DNA from: Pseudomonas marginalis
GTDB lineage: Bacteria > Pseudomonadota > Gammaproteobacteria > Pseudomonadales > Pseudomonadaceae
DNA: 64,000 nucleotides
Reading direction: 5' to 3'
Assembly (NCBI RefSeq): GCF_900105325.1
Contig: NZ_FNSU01000002.1
Coordinates: 124,001 to 188,000 of the forward strand
In this document: piece by piece, positions 41,149 through 50,106 of the stretch
Position numbering within the stretch: the stretch's first letter is position 1
Layout of the letters: the number at the start of each line of letters is the position of its first letter
Program-made: the position numbers and the translations under genes
Notes under the pieces: model-generated
Told to the model about the DNA's origin: nothing
Database searches by the model: none
Seen by the model: only the letters and a program-made list of their open reading frames with translations

Positions 41149-41525
41149 AAGCAAGAGGGTTTGGGACGAGCCGAGCTCGAAAGGCGCTCGGGAGAGGAGT
41201 AGGCGTTCATCACCGTGAAACGTGACCGTGCGAGCCACCGAACGCTAATCGCACTTGGGGGGAACCATCACCGGAGTGACGTAGCTTTGAAGGCTCTGGC
41301 TACCTGGGAAGGTGCTGTCGATAACAGCGATCCGTACCTTCTATGTAGCTGGATGATCTGGATGGGTCAACGGCCATAGAGGCGCGGGTGCACGAGCTGC
41401 GTCTTCTGTCTTCCAGTGAAGTTTTTTCGACCGAGCAACCTGATAAACGGTTAAGCATGGGCGATTTTCAGTAGTAGGCTGTAAGCTCGATTTCCACAGG
41501 AACACGCTCAGAAGAGGGCGCAATC
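41149..41525. other. intergenic region
   Basis: About 380 bp with promoters expected for the divergent genes on both sides. I see no convincing gene, repeat or terminator. Confidence 0.4.
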
Positions 41526-41924
41526 ATGCCGGGTCAGCAGCCACTTCAAATCTCCCGCGCCCACCGCTGGGCATATGCATGCTGTATGTTCGCAAAACGT
41601 GGTTATCGCAAGTTAAAAGAGTTTGAGTCCCGCGTAGCTAAACGTGCGGTAGCGACAGGTATACCTGCGGGTGGGCTATTGGTTCGCGGGACCTTTCTAA
41701 TTACGAAGCTGGCATTCCTCCTTGGGTTGCTCTTTATCGGTTTCTGGCTGGTCGCTTCTGTGGTGACGATGATTGCTGTAATTGGTCTTCTGGTGTCCAA
41801 GGCTGCCATTGATGCGGATATTAAAGAGGCGGCACCCGGGCCAGACTACCTTGGTGCCGACCTCTACATCGGTGACTTCGACGACAACGGGCATTACATC
41901 GGCGACAGCAAATCATCTAATTGA
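41526..41924 (+). CDS. DUF3742 family protein
   Basis: A 132-residue protein. A basic N-terminal region (WAYACCMFAKRGYRKLKEFE) is followed by a hydrophobic hairpin near residues 58-95 (ITKLAFLLGLLFIGFWLVAS). The C-terminus is acidic (LGADLYIGDFDDNGHYIGDS). DUF3742 proteins sit beside traG in this class of conjugative element. Role unknown, probably an inner-membrane accessory. It is convergent with traG, overlapping it by 12 bases. Confidence 0.7.
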   Translation: MPGQQPLQISRAHRWAYACCMFAKRGYRKLKEFESRVAKRAVATGIPAGGLLVRGTFLITKLAFLLGLLFIGFWLVASVVTMIAVIGLLVSKAAIDADIKEAAPGPDYLGADLYIGDFDDNGHYIGDSKSSN

Positions 41925-43454
41925 GCGGCTAGCCGCCCCCACTATTTGATCCGTACCTTTGCTTGCTGAATCACTTGCTGCTTTGCTGCCGTTCGCCAAC
42001 ATGCCTTGAATCCCGTTTCCTACTGCATATCCTGTCCAGCTCATAGCTCCAAGGAACAGCATAGGCAGCACGATGAACATCGCGCCCATCACGTACTCAA
42101 TTACCTGCGCCGTCACGGTTCCATCCATAAACCCGGATGTCGGCAGGGACAAAAGCGCCTGATCGGACGCCGACACCTGGTTGTACAAGGTATCGAGCAT
42201 GCTGGAGTCGACCCAGCGGGCCAACTCCCACCAAAAGGTCAGCATGTGCAGCGTGAATAGTGCGAACGTCACCGTCATGACGGTCTTCAATTGGTAGGTA
42301 CTGACCAGCAGGATCAGCGGCAAGCTGATGATGACGCCCATGATCAGGAAAGCCTGCACCATCGGCAGGGCGGCGCGTAGCGCATTCATTGCCGGAAAGT
42401 TGCTGAAGGAGCCGAGAGCCAGCCCAGTGTTGGTGGCCAGGTTATTAAGCCCCTGATTGATCGACCCGCCGCGAGCACTGGAGCCATAGTCTTGGAACAC
42501 CTGTCCGGGCGACATGGACATCGATTGTTGTCGCGGGCTGACCAGTTCGCGCAGGGTGGCATCCTCGATCTCGTTGCTTGAGCGGCCAGTCAACCAGCCT
42601 TTCAGTTGAGTCAGCAGCGAAGGGTCAACTTGCTCGATTAATCGAGCTTGCAACCCGATACCGCTGTCACTCCACCATTGTTTGCAAGTGGGATAGCCCG
42701 CGCCATTCTCCAACCGTGGCAAGGAAATATCGCGGGTTTCATCGTAGGGCCAACTGACTCGTGGTGTCCGTGAGCGATCGGTGTCGTAGTAGCCGGGAGT
42801 GTAGAGAAAATAGCGTGAGCCGATCCAGGATGCATCATGACTTTGTGCCTTGTCCAACTGAGGACGGTTGGTGAACAGCCGAGAACGGGAATAGCCGTAG
42901 CAGTCGCGAGTGAAGTCGGCGACTTCCTGTAACAGTACCTGGTTATCGATGCGAGAACTGTCGATCTCCATGCGCATCTGCCGGATGTCCGGTGCGCAGG
43001 GGATGGAGGCGGTGGCCGCTGCGGTCACTCCTTTGCTCAAGGCATGCACTAGAAACCACCAGATTGGCACGTTGGCAGAGCGTTCGCCGATGGTGTTGAA
43101 AGTGGTCCCCCAGGCGGTCTCTGCTGGCTTGGCCACACTGGTGCCGCAGCGCTGGCTGGCTGCATCATCGAACGCCATTGAAGCGAGGTTTAGCGGAAAG
43201 ACCGGCGCGCAGCCGAACAACACGACAATGTAGGCCAGCCAAAGCCGGTTCTCGATTCGAGGTACCGAGAGCAATCCTTTGTTGCCTTCATCCGCGCCTT
43301 GCTGACGGGCCGACAACCATTCTTGCAAGATGATTGCACCAAAGGGCGCGGCGAACAGCCCAGTATCGGACAGGACGTTCCAGATACCGTTGTTGATGAT
43401 CCATGCCAGCAGGGAGAGGTAAAACTCCAGGTAGCTGTTGGTGCTCATGAGCAT
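41913..43454 (-). CDS. traG: conjugal transfer protein TraG, N-terminal-type
   Basis: A 513-residue inner-membrane protein of the TraG_N family, involved in mating-pair formation in this T4SS type. Four or more membrane helices are visible: near residues 10-40 and 70-90, and near 395-430 and 470-490 (LIMGVIISLPLILLVSTYQL, AMFIVLPMLFLGAMSW). The large loop between them is periplasmic. The start at 43454 has GAGGT seven bases upstream, and an ATG two codons later is possible. It is the last gene of the long minus-strand transfer operon. Confidence 0.85.
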   Translation of the reverse strand: MLMSTNSYLEFYLSLLAWIINNGIWNVLSDTGLFAAPFGAIILQEWLSARQQGADEGNKGLLSVPRIENRLWLAYIVVLFGCAPVFPLNLASMAFDDAASQRCGTSVAKPAETAWGTTFNTIGERSANVPIWWFLVHALSKGVTAAATASIPCAPDIRQMRMEIDSSRIDNQVLLQEVADFTRDCYGYSRSRLFTNRPQLDKAQSHDASWIGSRYFLYTPGYYDTDRSRTPRVSWPYDETRDISLPRLENGAGYPTCKQWWSDSGIGLQARLIEQVDPSLLTQLKGWLTGRSSNEIEDATLRELVSPRQQSMSMSPGQVFQDYGSSARGGSINQGLNNLATNTGLALGSFSNFPAMNALRAALPMVQAFLIMGVIISLPLILLVSTYQLKTVMTVTFALFTLHMLTFWWELARWVDSSMLDTLYNQVSASDQALLSLPTSGFMDGTVTAQVIEYVMGAMFIVLPMLFLGAMSWTGYAVGNGIQGMLANGSKAASDSASKGTDQIVGAASRSIR

Positions 43455-43464
43455 GGTGGTGACC

Positions 43465-43770
43465 TCACAATCGAGTGAGCTCGACGCAGGTAAAGAGCAA
43501 GAGCCCTAATGTCCCGGCGCGTTTCACGCGCAGTCGGTCCTGTGGTCGATACCGGTAGCGCCTCAGCAGGTCCCACCAGAGTGCAAAGAGGACGCCGTAG
43601 AGCAGGACACGCCACCACCGCAGATAAGGCCGTATCGATTCCAAGGCTTGCTGCCAGCCCCCGAAACTGCCCAGCGTGCAGCCGATCCAGGCGATCAGCG
43701 CGGCGGTTAGGATCATCCCTGCGGCGATCCCTAGACTTGAAAGCAAAGTGAATAGCAGTGAGCGTTTCAT
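43465..43770 (-). CDS. small membrane protein of the ICE transfer operon
   Basis: A 101-residue protein with two or three hydrophobic segments (LLFTLLSSLGIAAGMILTAA, VLLYGVLFALWW, LGLLLFTCVEL). It stands between traG and the TIGR03755 homologue, where these elements carry a small membrane protein. Its exact role is unknown. Confidence 0.65.
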   Translation of the reverse strand: MKRSLLFTLLSSLGIAAGMILTAALIAWIGCTLGSFGGWQQALESIRPYLRWWRVLLYGVLFALWWDLLRRYRYRPQDRLRVKRAGTLGLLLFTCVELTRL

Positions 43771-43789
43771 GGCTCACTTGCGCCTGGCG

Positions 43790-45154
43790 TCAGCGTCGTT
43801 GAGTCGGCCAGGTTCGGGGTCGCCGCTCGACGGTGCGCGACGCATCGGCACCTCCAGCATGTCGATCGAGCACGAGGCTGGCGGTATTGGTAGCCAATAT
43901 TTGCCGTACCTGCAGCTCGGTCTGCAGCAGGCGTATCTCGCGCTCCAGCGTGTCGATGTTTTTCGTCAAGGTCGTTTGGGCCGGTTCGGCGGAAGCGATG
44001 TTAGGTTCGTGGCTGCCTGCCAGCAGCGTGCGCAATAGCAGGAGCGCTTTGTCGAGCACGCTGGACAGGGCTGTCTCACTGGCCAGGCGCCGCGCCAGGA
44101 GTTCCTGATCAGGATCGTCGCGCAGGGCTTCGATCACACCACGGGTCACTGGCAGCATCGGGCTGGAGGCTTTGCTCAGATTGTCAGGGGTAGGCGGCAG
44201 AGAGCCGGACAGCAATCCTTGCAGGGTCTTGAGATGTTCACCGTAGGCCTCCTGGATCAGCGGCGTCAGTCCGCTGCCAGCGGTAGCCCGCAGAGTCTCG
44301 CAGGTGTCGCAGGTCGCGACTTCGGTCTCCCCCAGCACTCGAACAGCCCATTCGGATTCCTCTTGGGGTGAGGTCCATGCCTGGCAAATAGCGCCGCCCA
44401 GGCAATCACTGCTACTGATCGAGGCGCTGTCATCCACGGACCGGTTATGCAGCAGGTTGTAGCCCGCGCGCACCACATCGGAGGTTGCCCGGATGGGTGT
44501 TTGTCCGCTACCTCCAGCCTTCTGCCCGCCGACCCATGGCACCCCATTATTGCCGTTACGGGCCTCGGTGTTTTTCACCGCGGCCACCGCATCACCGCCA
44601 GTTTGTTCGAGGTTGCCCTGCATCTCCTGGTTCTTGGCCAATGCGCCCCAGCCGGCTTGGCCGACCTTGTCAGCCATCTTCTCGGCCATGGCCTGGCAGG
44701 TCAGTTTGGAACGGTCGAAGTCGATGCGCCCTTGCATCACCCCGTTACTCAATAACTCATAAAGCCCGGGGTTGGCGCGCTGGATGATCAACGCAGGCAG
44801 CGACATCACCGCTTGGGTCGCGTTCTGCACAATGCTGCCCATGATTTGCTGGAACCCTTCGGTGACGCCGTTCAACTGGTTTTGCAAGGTGTTGGTGAGG
44901 CTCATGTTTCCGCACATCATGTTGGCTTGCCATGAGCCGCCGACACCGAGCCCGTTGGGACGGTAGAGTGAACTCGGCGAGCCCGCTGCCGAGCCGCCAC
45001 CGATGGTGTACATCACCCGGTCGTCGAGCACTTCACCTTGAGTGCCTAGGCGGTAATCGTCCTCGACTGCATGAGCATGAGTGGCCACTGCGAGCAGTCC
45101 ACAGAGCAACAGACTCATCGCGTCGAACGAGGATCGTGTGAGAAGCAGGCTCAT
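43790..45154 (-). CDS. integrating conjugative element protein, TIGR03755 (PFL_4711) family
   Basis: A 454-residue secreted protein with a signal sequence (FDAMSLLLCGLLAVATHAHA). Later come NMMCGNMSLTNTLQNQLNGV and a cysteine-rich stretch (SSDCLGGAICQAW, VATCDTCETLRA). It corresponds to the TraH-like periplasmic component of this T4SS. Its start overlaps the TIGR03756 stop by four bases. The C-terminal 30 residues are Arg-rich. Confidence 0.8.
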   Translation of the reverse strand: MSLLLTRSSFDAMSLLLCGLLAVATHAHAVEDDYRLGTQGEVLDDRVMYTIGGGSAAGSPSSLYRPNGLGVGGSWQANMMCGNMSLTNTLQNQLNGVTEGFQQIMGSIVQNATQAVMSLPALIIQRANPGLYELLSNGVMQGRIDFDRSKLTCQAMAEKMADKVGQAGWGALAKNQEMQGNLEQTGGDAVAAVKNTEARNGNNGVPWVGGQKAGGSGQTPIRATSDVVRAGYNLLHNRSVDDSASISSSDCLGGAICQAWTSPQEESEWAVRVLGETEVATCDTCETLRATAGSGLTPLIQEAYGEHLKTLQGLLSGSLPPTPDNLSKASSPMLPVTRGVIEALRDDPDQELLARRLASETALSSVLDKALLLLRTLLAGSHEPNIASAEPAQTTLTKNIDTLEREIRLLQTELQVRQILATNTASLVLDRHAGGADASRTVERRPRTWPTQRR

Positions 45155-46107
45155 GAAGCACCGCCTTCGAAGTCGATGCTGAACAAGAAGGTCTGTCCTT
45201 CACGCTTGCAGCAGCTATAGGGACGCCACAGCGACCAGGCGTAGCCGCCATCCGCGCTCTGCACCGAATCGCTGGGGAAGATGGCACATGTGGGTTGAAC
45301 CACGGGGGAGAGCAATTGCCATTTGTGGGTCGAAGCGTCGTTTTCAACGATTGGGCCAGGCGGCCAATACCCCTCGCGTGGTACGGGCATGAGCGGGACA
45401 TACACGTGCGGTTGCCAGTTGCGGGTAATGACATCACCCGCCCGCTGCACCATCACCGCAGCGGCTTTGAAATCGTCGGGTTGCACCAAAAAACCTTGCC
45501 GGGGATAGACGTTCCCCCACATGTTGCCCGCGAGCTGACGACCGATTTCACGGATCCCGGGCGCGAGCGACTCGGGATAAAGGCTTTCTGGGATGCCATG
45601 ACGCCAGGCCAGTGAGTCCAAAGTGCTCAGGTAATAGGGCATGAACGCAGTGGCGCCGCTGGCGCAGGCGTAGCCGGATTGCGAGGCCAGTTGCGTGGCG
45701 GCCCAGCCACCTGGATGACCGATGGCATCAACGTTTTTGAAACGAGGCAGATTATCGCGCTGGGTGTTCGGCGTGATCAGGTTACCGCCTCCTTCCGCAC
45801 CACTGATAGGAGAGGATAGGGCGGCCATCTCGGTCCAAGGATTGGCTCCGGTGGTGGCATAGCTCGAGACCACCAGCTCAGGAATGAAGTGACGAACCTT
45901 GGTTGAGGTTTTCACGGTGCAGCCGAAGGGGGTGCAGAGCAACCAGAAACAGATGCCGACGACCCTATACTCAAGACAGTCCGGAGAAAGCACCGAGGCG
46001 GTAATGTTGCCGGTATCCAGCGCCACGCTTGATCCGGATGCCAGCAGAATGCTCAGCACCAAAGGATGTAACTTCTGGGGCGAAATGTGCGGGCAGGCAG
46101 CAGACAT
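45151..46107 (-). CDS. integrating conjugative element protein, TIGR03756 (TraU-like) family
   Basis: A 318-residue exported protein with an N-terminal signal sequence and many conserved cysteines (CLEYRVVGICFWLLCTPFGC, PYSCCKREGQTFLF). It resembles TraU, a periplasmic component for assembly of the mating apparatus. It is coupled to the downstream TIGR03755 gene (ATGAG overlap). I do not see the usual TIGR03757 partner upstream. Confidence 0.82.
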   Translation of the reverse strand: MSAACPHISPQKLHPLVLSILLASGSSVALDTGNITASVLSPDCLEYRVVGICFWLLCTPFGCTVKTSTKVRHFIPELVVSSYATTGANPWTEMAALSSPISGAEGGGNLITPNTQRDNLPRFKNVDAIGHPGGWAATQLASQSGYACASGATAFMPYYLSTLDSLAWRHGIPESLYPESLAPGIREIGRQLAGNMWGNVYPRQGFLVQPDDFKAAAVMVQRAGDVITRNWQPHVYVPLMPVPREGYWPPGPIVENDASTHKWQLLSPVVQPTCAIFPSDSVQSADGGYAWSLWRPYSCCKREGQTFLFSIDFEGGAS

Positions 46108-46222
46108 GATCCAGGCTCTGGGTGTATGGCCTGGACAGGTTCAATAATCGAGAGAGGGGTGTCAGTGAGAAAGCCGAACGCAGGATTGTCGGTTTACAGG
46201 TACCTTCTAGATCAGCATATGG

Positions 46223-46477
46223 TCATTCAGCGCTCAGTGTACGAGCAAGCGCGTCAGACTCAATGAGCAGCTGATCCGTTTTGATCTCGAAAATGTTGGC
46301 GAGTTTGCAGAGGACCAATAACGACGGGTTGCCTACCCCTCGTTCGATTTGACTTACGTAGGTACGATCCACCTCGGCCATGAGCGCCAATTGCTCCTGG
46401 GTAAGGTTCTTCACGCGCCGCATCGAGCGGATGTTTTCCGCGAGTTGCAGACGGAGCTGTTCGAAGTCTTGAGTCAT
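46223..46477 (-). CDS. XRE family HTH regulator
   Basis: An 84-residue single-domain HTH protein (NIRSMRRVKNLTQEQLALMA, VDRTYVSQIERGVGNPSLLV, LCKLANIF). It lies inside the transfer operon between the TraU-like and VirB4-like genes and diverges from the small gene at 46638. It probably regulates transfer or accessory genes. Such orphan HTH genes are frequent on these islands. Confidence 0.85.
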   Translation of the reverse strand: MTQDFEQLRLQLAENIRSMRRVKNLTQEQLALMAEVDRTYVSQIERGVGNPSLLVLCKLANIFEIKTDQLLIESDALARTLSAE

Positions 46478-46637
46478 GCGCGCAAACTGCGCCTTGAGGG
46501 ACTCTCAATCCACGGGATATAGTCTACATTGGCCTGATTCTGGCTCTTTTTTGATCCTTAAGCGAAGTGCCAGTTTTGTTTCTATGCTGCTTGGAACAGA
46601 CCCAGCATTAATAATTAAATCGAAAGCTAAGGTGTCT

Positions 46638-46895
46638 ATGGACGAAAATTACGTTTCAATTCCGGCGGCGGACGGCTGCCCGAGTCTTTTGACGCCGTGG
46701 GGCAGCGAATTTGCGCCCATGATCGAACGTGGCGTGCAATGCGCCCAGGTCTGGCTCGATACGCCCGGTGAGATTCCACTGTGGTGGGAGCTGGCGCAAA
46801 CACGCAAGACCTTTCCTGTCGGTGACTGCCAGGATGCTTTTGAAGCCGGATTTTTGTTGAGAATTCAGCAGCGGCTTCGAGGTGTATCGCAATAA
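46638..46895 (+). CDS. small conserved island protein
   Basis: An 85-residue protein (LLTPWGSEFAPMIERGVQCA, VWLDTPGEIPLWWELAQTRK), with AAGGTG before the ATG. It is on the strand opposite to the transfer genes. I have seen similar short proteins on pseudomonad islands but know no function. Confidence 0.6.
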   Translation: MDENYVSIPAADGCPSLLTPWGSEFAPMIERGVQCAQVWLDTPGEIPLWWELAQTRKTFPVGDCQDAFEAGFLLRIQQRLRGVSQ

Positions 46896-46936
46896 CCTGT
46901 CACTCGCTTTAGAGCGCGATATCCGAATAGATTTCC

Positions 46937-49690
46937 TTATGCGGGTTCTATGCCTCGCGCTCTATCGATCCGTTCAGCTACCCGGTAAGCGGCTTCCAAC
47001 TCCGAACAGCCAATGTTCTGCATCAGTGTCCAGCGCTCGGCCTTTTCCTCGGGCTCCGTCATGGCCAGGGCGAGATAGAGGCTGGGTGGCACGGCCCGAA
47101 ACAGCGTTTCGAGCTTCTTCGACAGCACTACTCCCTCAGTATATTTCCCCGGTTCTTTGCTGGCTGAGAGCAACAAAGATTTCTGTGCAGGCGTGAGCTT
47201 CTTGAAGCGTGCGATTTCTTCGATTTCCGCGGGCGGCATGTTCAAGCAAATCCACCATTCGATCATGTTCAGCATGGTCTGCGCGGCGGTGGGGAAGTCG
47301 GCAAGGTTTTGCGTCGCCAGCCAGAACCACGCGCCGAGCTTGCGCCACATCTTCGTGCCCTTGACCACGAAGGGTGCCAGCAGCGGGTTCTTGGTGATGA
47401 TATGGCCCTCGTCGGTGACCATGATGATCGGTCGGCCCAGGTACTGGTCTCGTTCGGCAAGGTTATTCACGGTGTTCATCAGGCTGATGTAGCTGATGGA
47501 CATCTGTGCCTCGTAGCCTTCGCGAGCGTAGGTGGCCAGATCGACAATGGTCACATCGCTTTCGGGCCAAGGTGTGCCTTCGCGATCGAACAATTCACCC
47601 TCGAAACCCTGGCAAAACAGGTCGATGGACTCGCCCATTTCCTGGGCACGCTCACGACGCTTCTCCGGCAAGTGCGTGTCGGCGGCGACGCGCAGCAACG
47701 CGTCGCGCACATCGCTGGTCAATACCTGGCGACCCGACGCGATACAGGTCTGTGCCGCATCGAGAATGCACTCGCGGATCAGACTGCGATCGGCTCGACT
47801 CAGGCGCGCCTCTTCCTTGGCCTCGCCGCCGGTGATCATCAGGCGGGCGGTGATTTCCAGTTCGCCGAGAACATCGCGCTGGTCTTCGCGACTGGTTACC
47901 ACCTCATCGTCTAGCTCATCGATAGACAGACTCGCTACCTGATCCGGCTGCTCGACCAGGCGCCAAGCGTCGGCGAACGGTGCGAGGCTGACCGAGGCGC
48001 CAGGTTTCAATTGGACCTTGTTGACCGACAGGCCCTGCGTCGCGAAGTAGTCACCCTGCAAGCCGAATGAGTTGCCGGCCTCGATGATAAACAGGCGAGG
48101 GCGGTATACGGCCATGACCTGCATCAGCAGGGTGACCAGGGTGGCCGACTTGCCCGCGCCGGTGGGGCCGAACAACAACAAATGGCCGTTCATGGCCCGG
48201 TCCAGACGTGACAGCGGATCAAAGCTCAACGCAGAGCCGCCACGATTGAACAGGGTGATGCCCGGGTGGCCGGTACCCGTGTTGCGGCCCCACACCGGAA
48301 TCAGATTCGCCAGGTGCTGGGCAAACATCAGTCGGGTGTACCAGTTGCGCGTGTCGCGGGCCGGGTTGTAAGCCATCGGCAACCAACGCAGGTAGCTGTT
48401 GCAGGCGGCGACTTCATCGCCTTCGCGTACCGGTTGTAACCCCGCGCCCAACAGCGCGTTGGCAAGGCTGACCGAGCGCTGGTGCAGTTGCTGTTCATCG
48501 TGACCGCGCACATAGAACGCCAGGGTGCCGCGGTACAGCTTATGCTGGCGACCGATGATCGCGCGGGCCTCTTCAACATCCTGACGGGTCTGGGTCGAGG
48601 CCAGATTTTCACCAATGGCTTTGCGGGCCAGTCGGTTCAACTGCTCCTCGAGCACATCTTGGGGTTTGACCACCAAGGTCAGGCTCATCACCGTGCCTTC
48701 AGGCAACTGGTCGAACAGCGCATTGACCGCGTCGCCCTTACGGGTTTCTCCGGTGAGTTGACCAATCGACGGTGCTCGTCGCAGTTTGTCCACCACCATG
48801 ACCCGATGGGGTTGCCTATCGAAGTACCAGAGTCCCCGTTGCACATCCGAACACGGTTCGTTGAAGAATAACCGTTCGGCGAAGTCGTGATCGAAGGGCA
48901 ATTCCAGCGACTCGCTATTACCAGGCTCCGGATAGGCAACACGTTGGTAAAAGTCTTCGGGCGCTTCATCGGTGAGCCTGGGCGCTGGATTGAACCAGGG
49001 CAACAACCAGGCATACAAACCGCGGCCATCAACTGATGCCGATTGCACGCCGCACGCCTGCAACGAAGCCGCAATACGTTCGCAAGCCTGCTGCAGGGCT
49101 TGCACCGGGGTGAGTCCAGTCTCCTCGGCGCCAGACTCAAGCCAGCGATAGACCACCAGGCGCACCCGTCGGTTGTTGCCGCGCCAGGGCAGGCGCGTCA
49201 CAACCTTATCCTCGAACAGCCCGCCGGGCTTGGCGATGGCCTTTAGATGACAGCGGCTGAGCTCCAAATATGCCTCGGTGAAGATCGTGCCTCGCGCGCT
49301 GTCCTGAATATAATCCGTGAGCCGTGTCAGGTAGGGAGTAAAGTCGTTGTCGTCCTGGCAGAAAAACTGCGCCACCCACGGCGCTTGATCCAGCTCGTCA
49401 AAACTATCCTGCAGGGCATCTTCAAGAGCATCGCGCGCTGCCATCAGCCAGTCGGGTTCACGCCCTTCGGTGCCGATGGGCAGTAACTCAAACACCGCGC
49501 CCACTGAGCGATTGTCATCAAGCAGAAAACACTGCTCGGTCTCGAGGTATTCGACCCAAGGCAGGTGATCAGTGAAGCTGGGATTGTGCGCATAGAGTGC
49601 AGCTTCATCGGCCAGGGTGGCGTGAGGGCGCGCTGGGTGGCGCCAGGCTTTCCACGTCGAAGTGCTGTTGCCCGCATCGCCGGTACGCAC
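46937..49690 (-). CDS. VirB4/TraC-type conjugative transfer ATPase, TIGR03744 (PFL_4706) family
   Basis: A 917-residue cytoplasmic ATPase that powers mating-pair formation and pilus assembly. Walker A is LLLFGPTGAGKSATLVTLL near residue 513. Walker B with the following segment reads PIIMVTDEGHIITKNPLLAP, and GAWFWLATQNLADFPTAA matches the conserved Q-loop region. Length is typical for this branch. Its start overlaps the lipoprotein stop by one base, so it continues the minus-strand operon. Confidence 0.93.
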   Translation of the reverse strand: MRTGDAGNSTSTWKAWRHPARPHATLADEAALYAHNPSFTDHLPWVEYLETEQCFLLDDNRSVGAVFELLPIGTEGREPDWLMAARDALEDALQDSFDELDQAPWVAQFFCQDDNDFTPYLTRLTDYIQDSARGTIFTEAYLELSRCHLKAIAKPGGLFEDKVVTRLPWRGNNRRVRLVVYRWLESGAEETGLTPVQALQQACERIAASLQACGVQSASVDGRGLYAWLLPWFNPAPRLTDEAPEDFYQRVAYPEPGNSESLELPFDHDFAERLFFNEPCSDVQRGLWYFDRQPHRVMVVDKLRRAPSIGQLTGETRKGDAVNALFDQLPEGTVMSLTLVVKPQDVLEEQLNRLARKAIGENLASTQTRQDVEEARAIIGRQHKLYRGTLAFYVRGHDEQQLHQRSVSLANALLGAGLQPVREGDEVAACNSYLRWLPMAYNPARDTRNWYTRLMFAQHLANLIPVWGRNTGTGHPGITLFNRGGSALSFDPLSRLDRAMNGHLLLFGPTGAGKSATLVTLLMQVMAVYRPRLFIIEAGNSFGLQGDYFATQGLSVNKVQLKPGASVSLAPFADAWRLVEQPDQVASLSIDELDDEVVTSREDQRDVLGELEITARLMITGGEAKEEARLSRADRSLIRECILDAAQTCIASGRQVLTSDVRDALLRVAADTHLPEKRRERAQEMGESIDLFCQGFEGELFDREGTPWPESDVTIVDLATYAREGYEAQMSISYISLMNTVNNLAERDQYLGRPIIMVTDEGHIITKNPLLAPFVVKGTKMWRKLGAWFWLATQNLADFPTAAQTMLNMIEWWICLNMPPAEIEEIARFKKLTPAQKSLLLSASKEPGKYTEGVVLSKKLETLFRAVPPSLYLALAMTEPEEKAERWTLMQNIGCSELEAAYRVAERIDRARGIEPA

Positions 49691-50106
49691 TACAAGTCTT
49701 CCTGACGTTCACCCGGCAATGCGTACTGCACTCGCTGGTAGAACGGAAAGACAGTCGAGTAACCCGGTACCGGTGCCTGCTCGGTACCAGTCAAATGCGG
49801 ATACACGTACAGCACCAGATCGGGATTGGGCAGGCGAGGGAACAGGTTACGGATCTCGTTCGCCGCTGTGCGCGTATACGGTTCTTGGAGAGCAACGGAG
49901 AAATCTGCTTGAGCCAACGGACGGCGTAATTGCTGCCGAGCATCCAACAGTTGCTGCTGAGTGCCTTGCGACCCGGCGCCGTTCCAGATATCCAGCATGC
50001 TTTGCTCTCCATGGGGCAGCAGCGTGTCCTTGTCAGTGGAACATCCTGTCAGGACCGAGGAAAACACGCTAATCCAGGTCAGGCAGAGAAACGTGGTTTT
50101 TTTCAT
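49690..50106 (-). CDS. conjugative element lipoprotein, TIGR03751 family
   Basis: A 138-residue lipoprotein. The N-terminus has a signal sequence with lipobox SVLTGCS, followed by a Gln-rich middle and LYVYPHLTGTEQAPVPGYST. It corresponds to the small TraV-like lipoprotein of this T4SS. I start at ATG 50106 with GGAG upstream. The start lies inside the end of the preceding gene. Confidence 0.82.
   Translation of the reverse strand: MKKTTFLCLTWISVFSSVLTGCSTDKDTLLPHGEQSMLDIWNGAGSQGTQQQLLDARQQLRRPLAQADFSVALQEPYTRTAANEIRNLFPRLPNPDLVLYVYPHLTGTEQAPVPGYSTVFPFYQRVQYALPGERQEDL

Noticed and set aside
41149..41525. Small genes in the gap upstream of DUF3742
   Set aside because: Short frames on both strands have no ribosome binding sites or protein-like composition.
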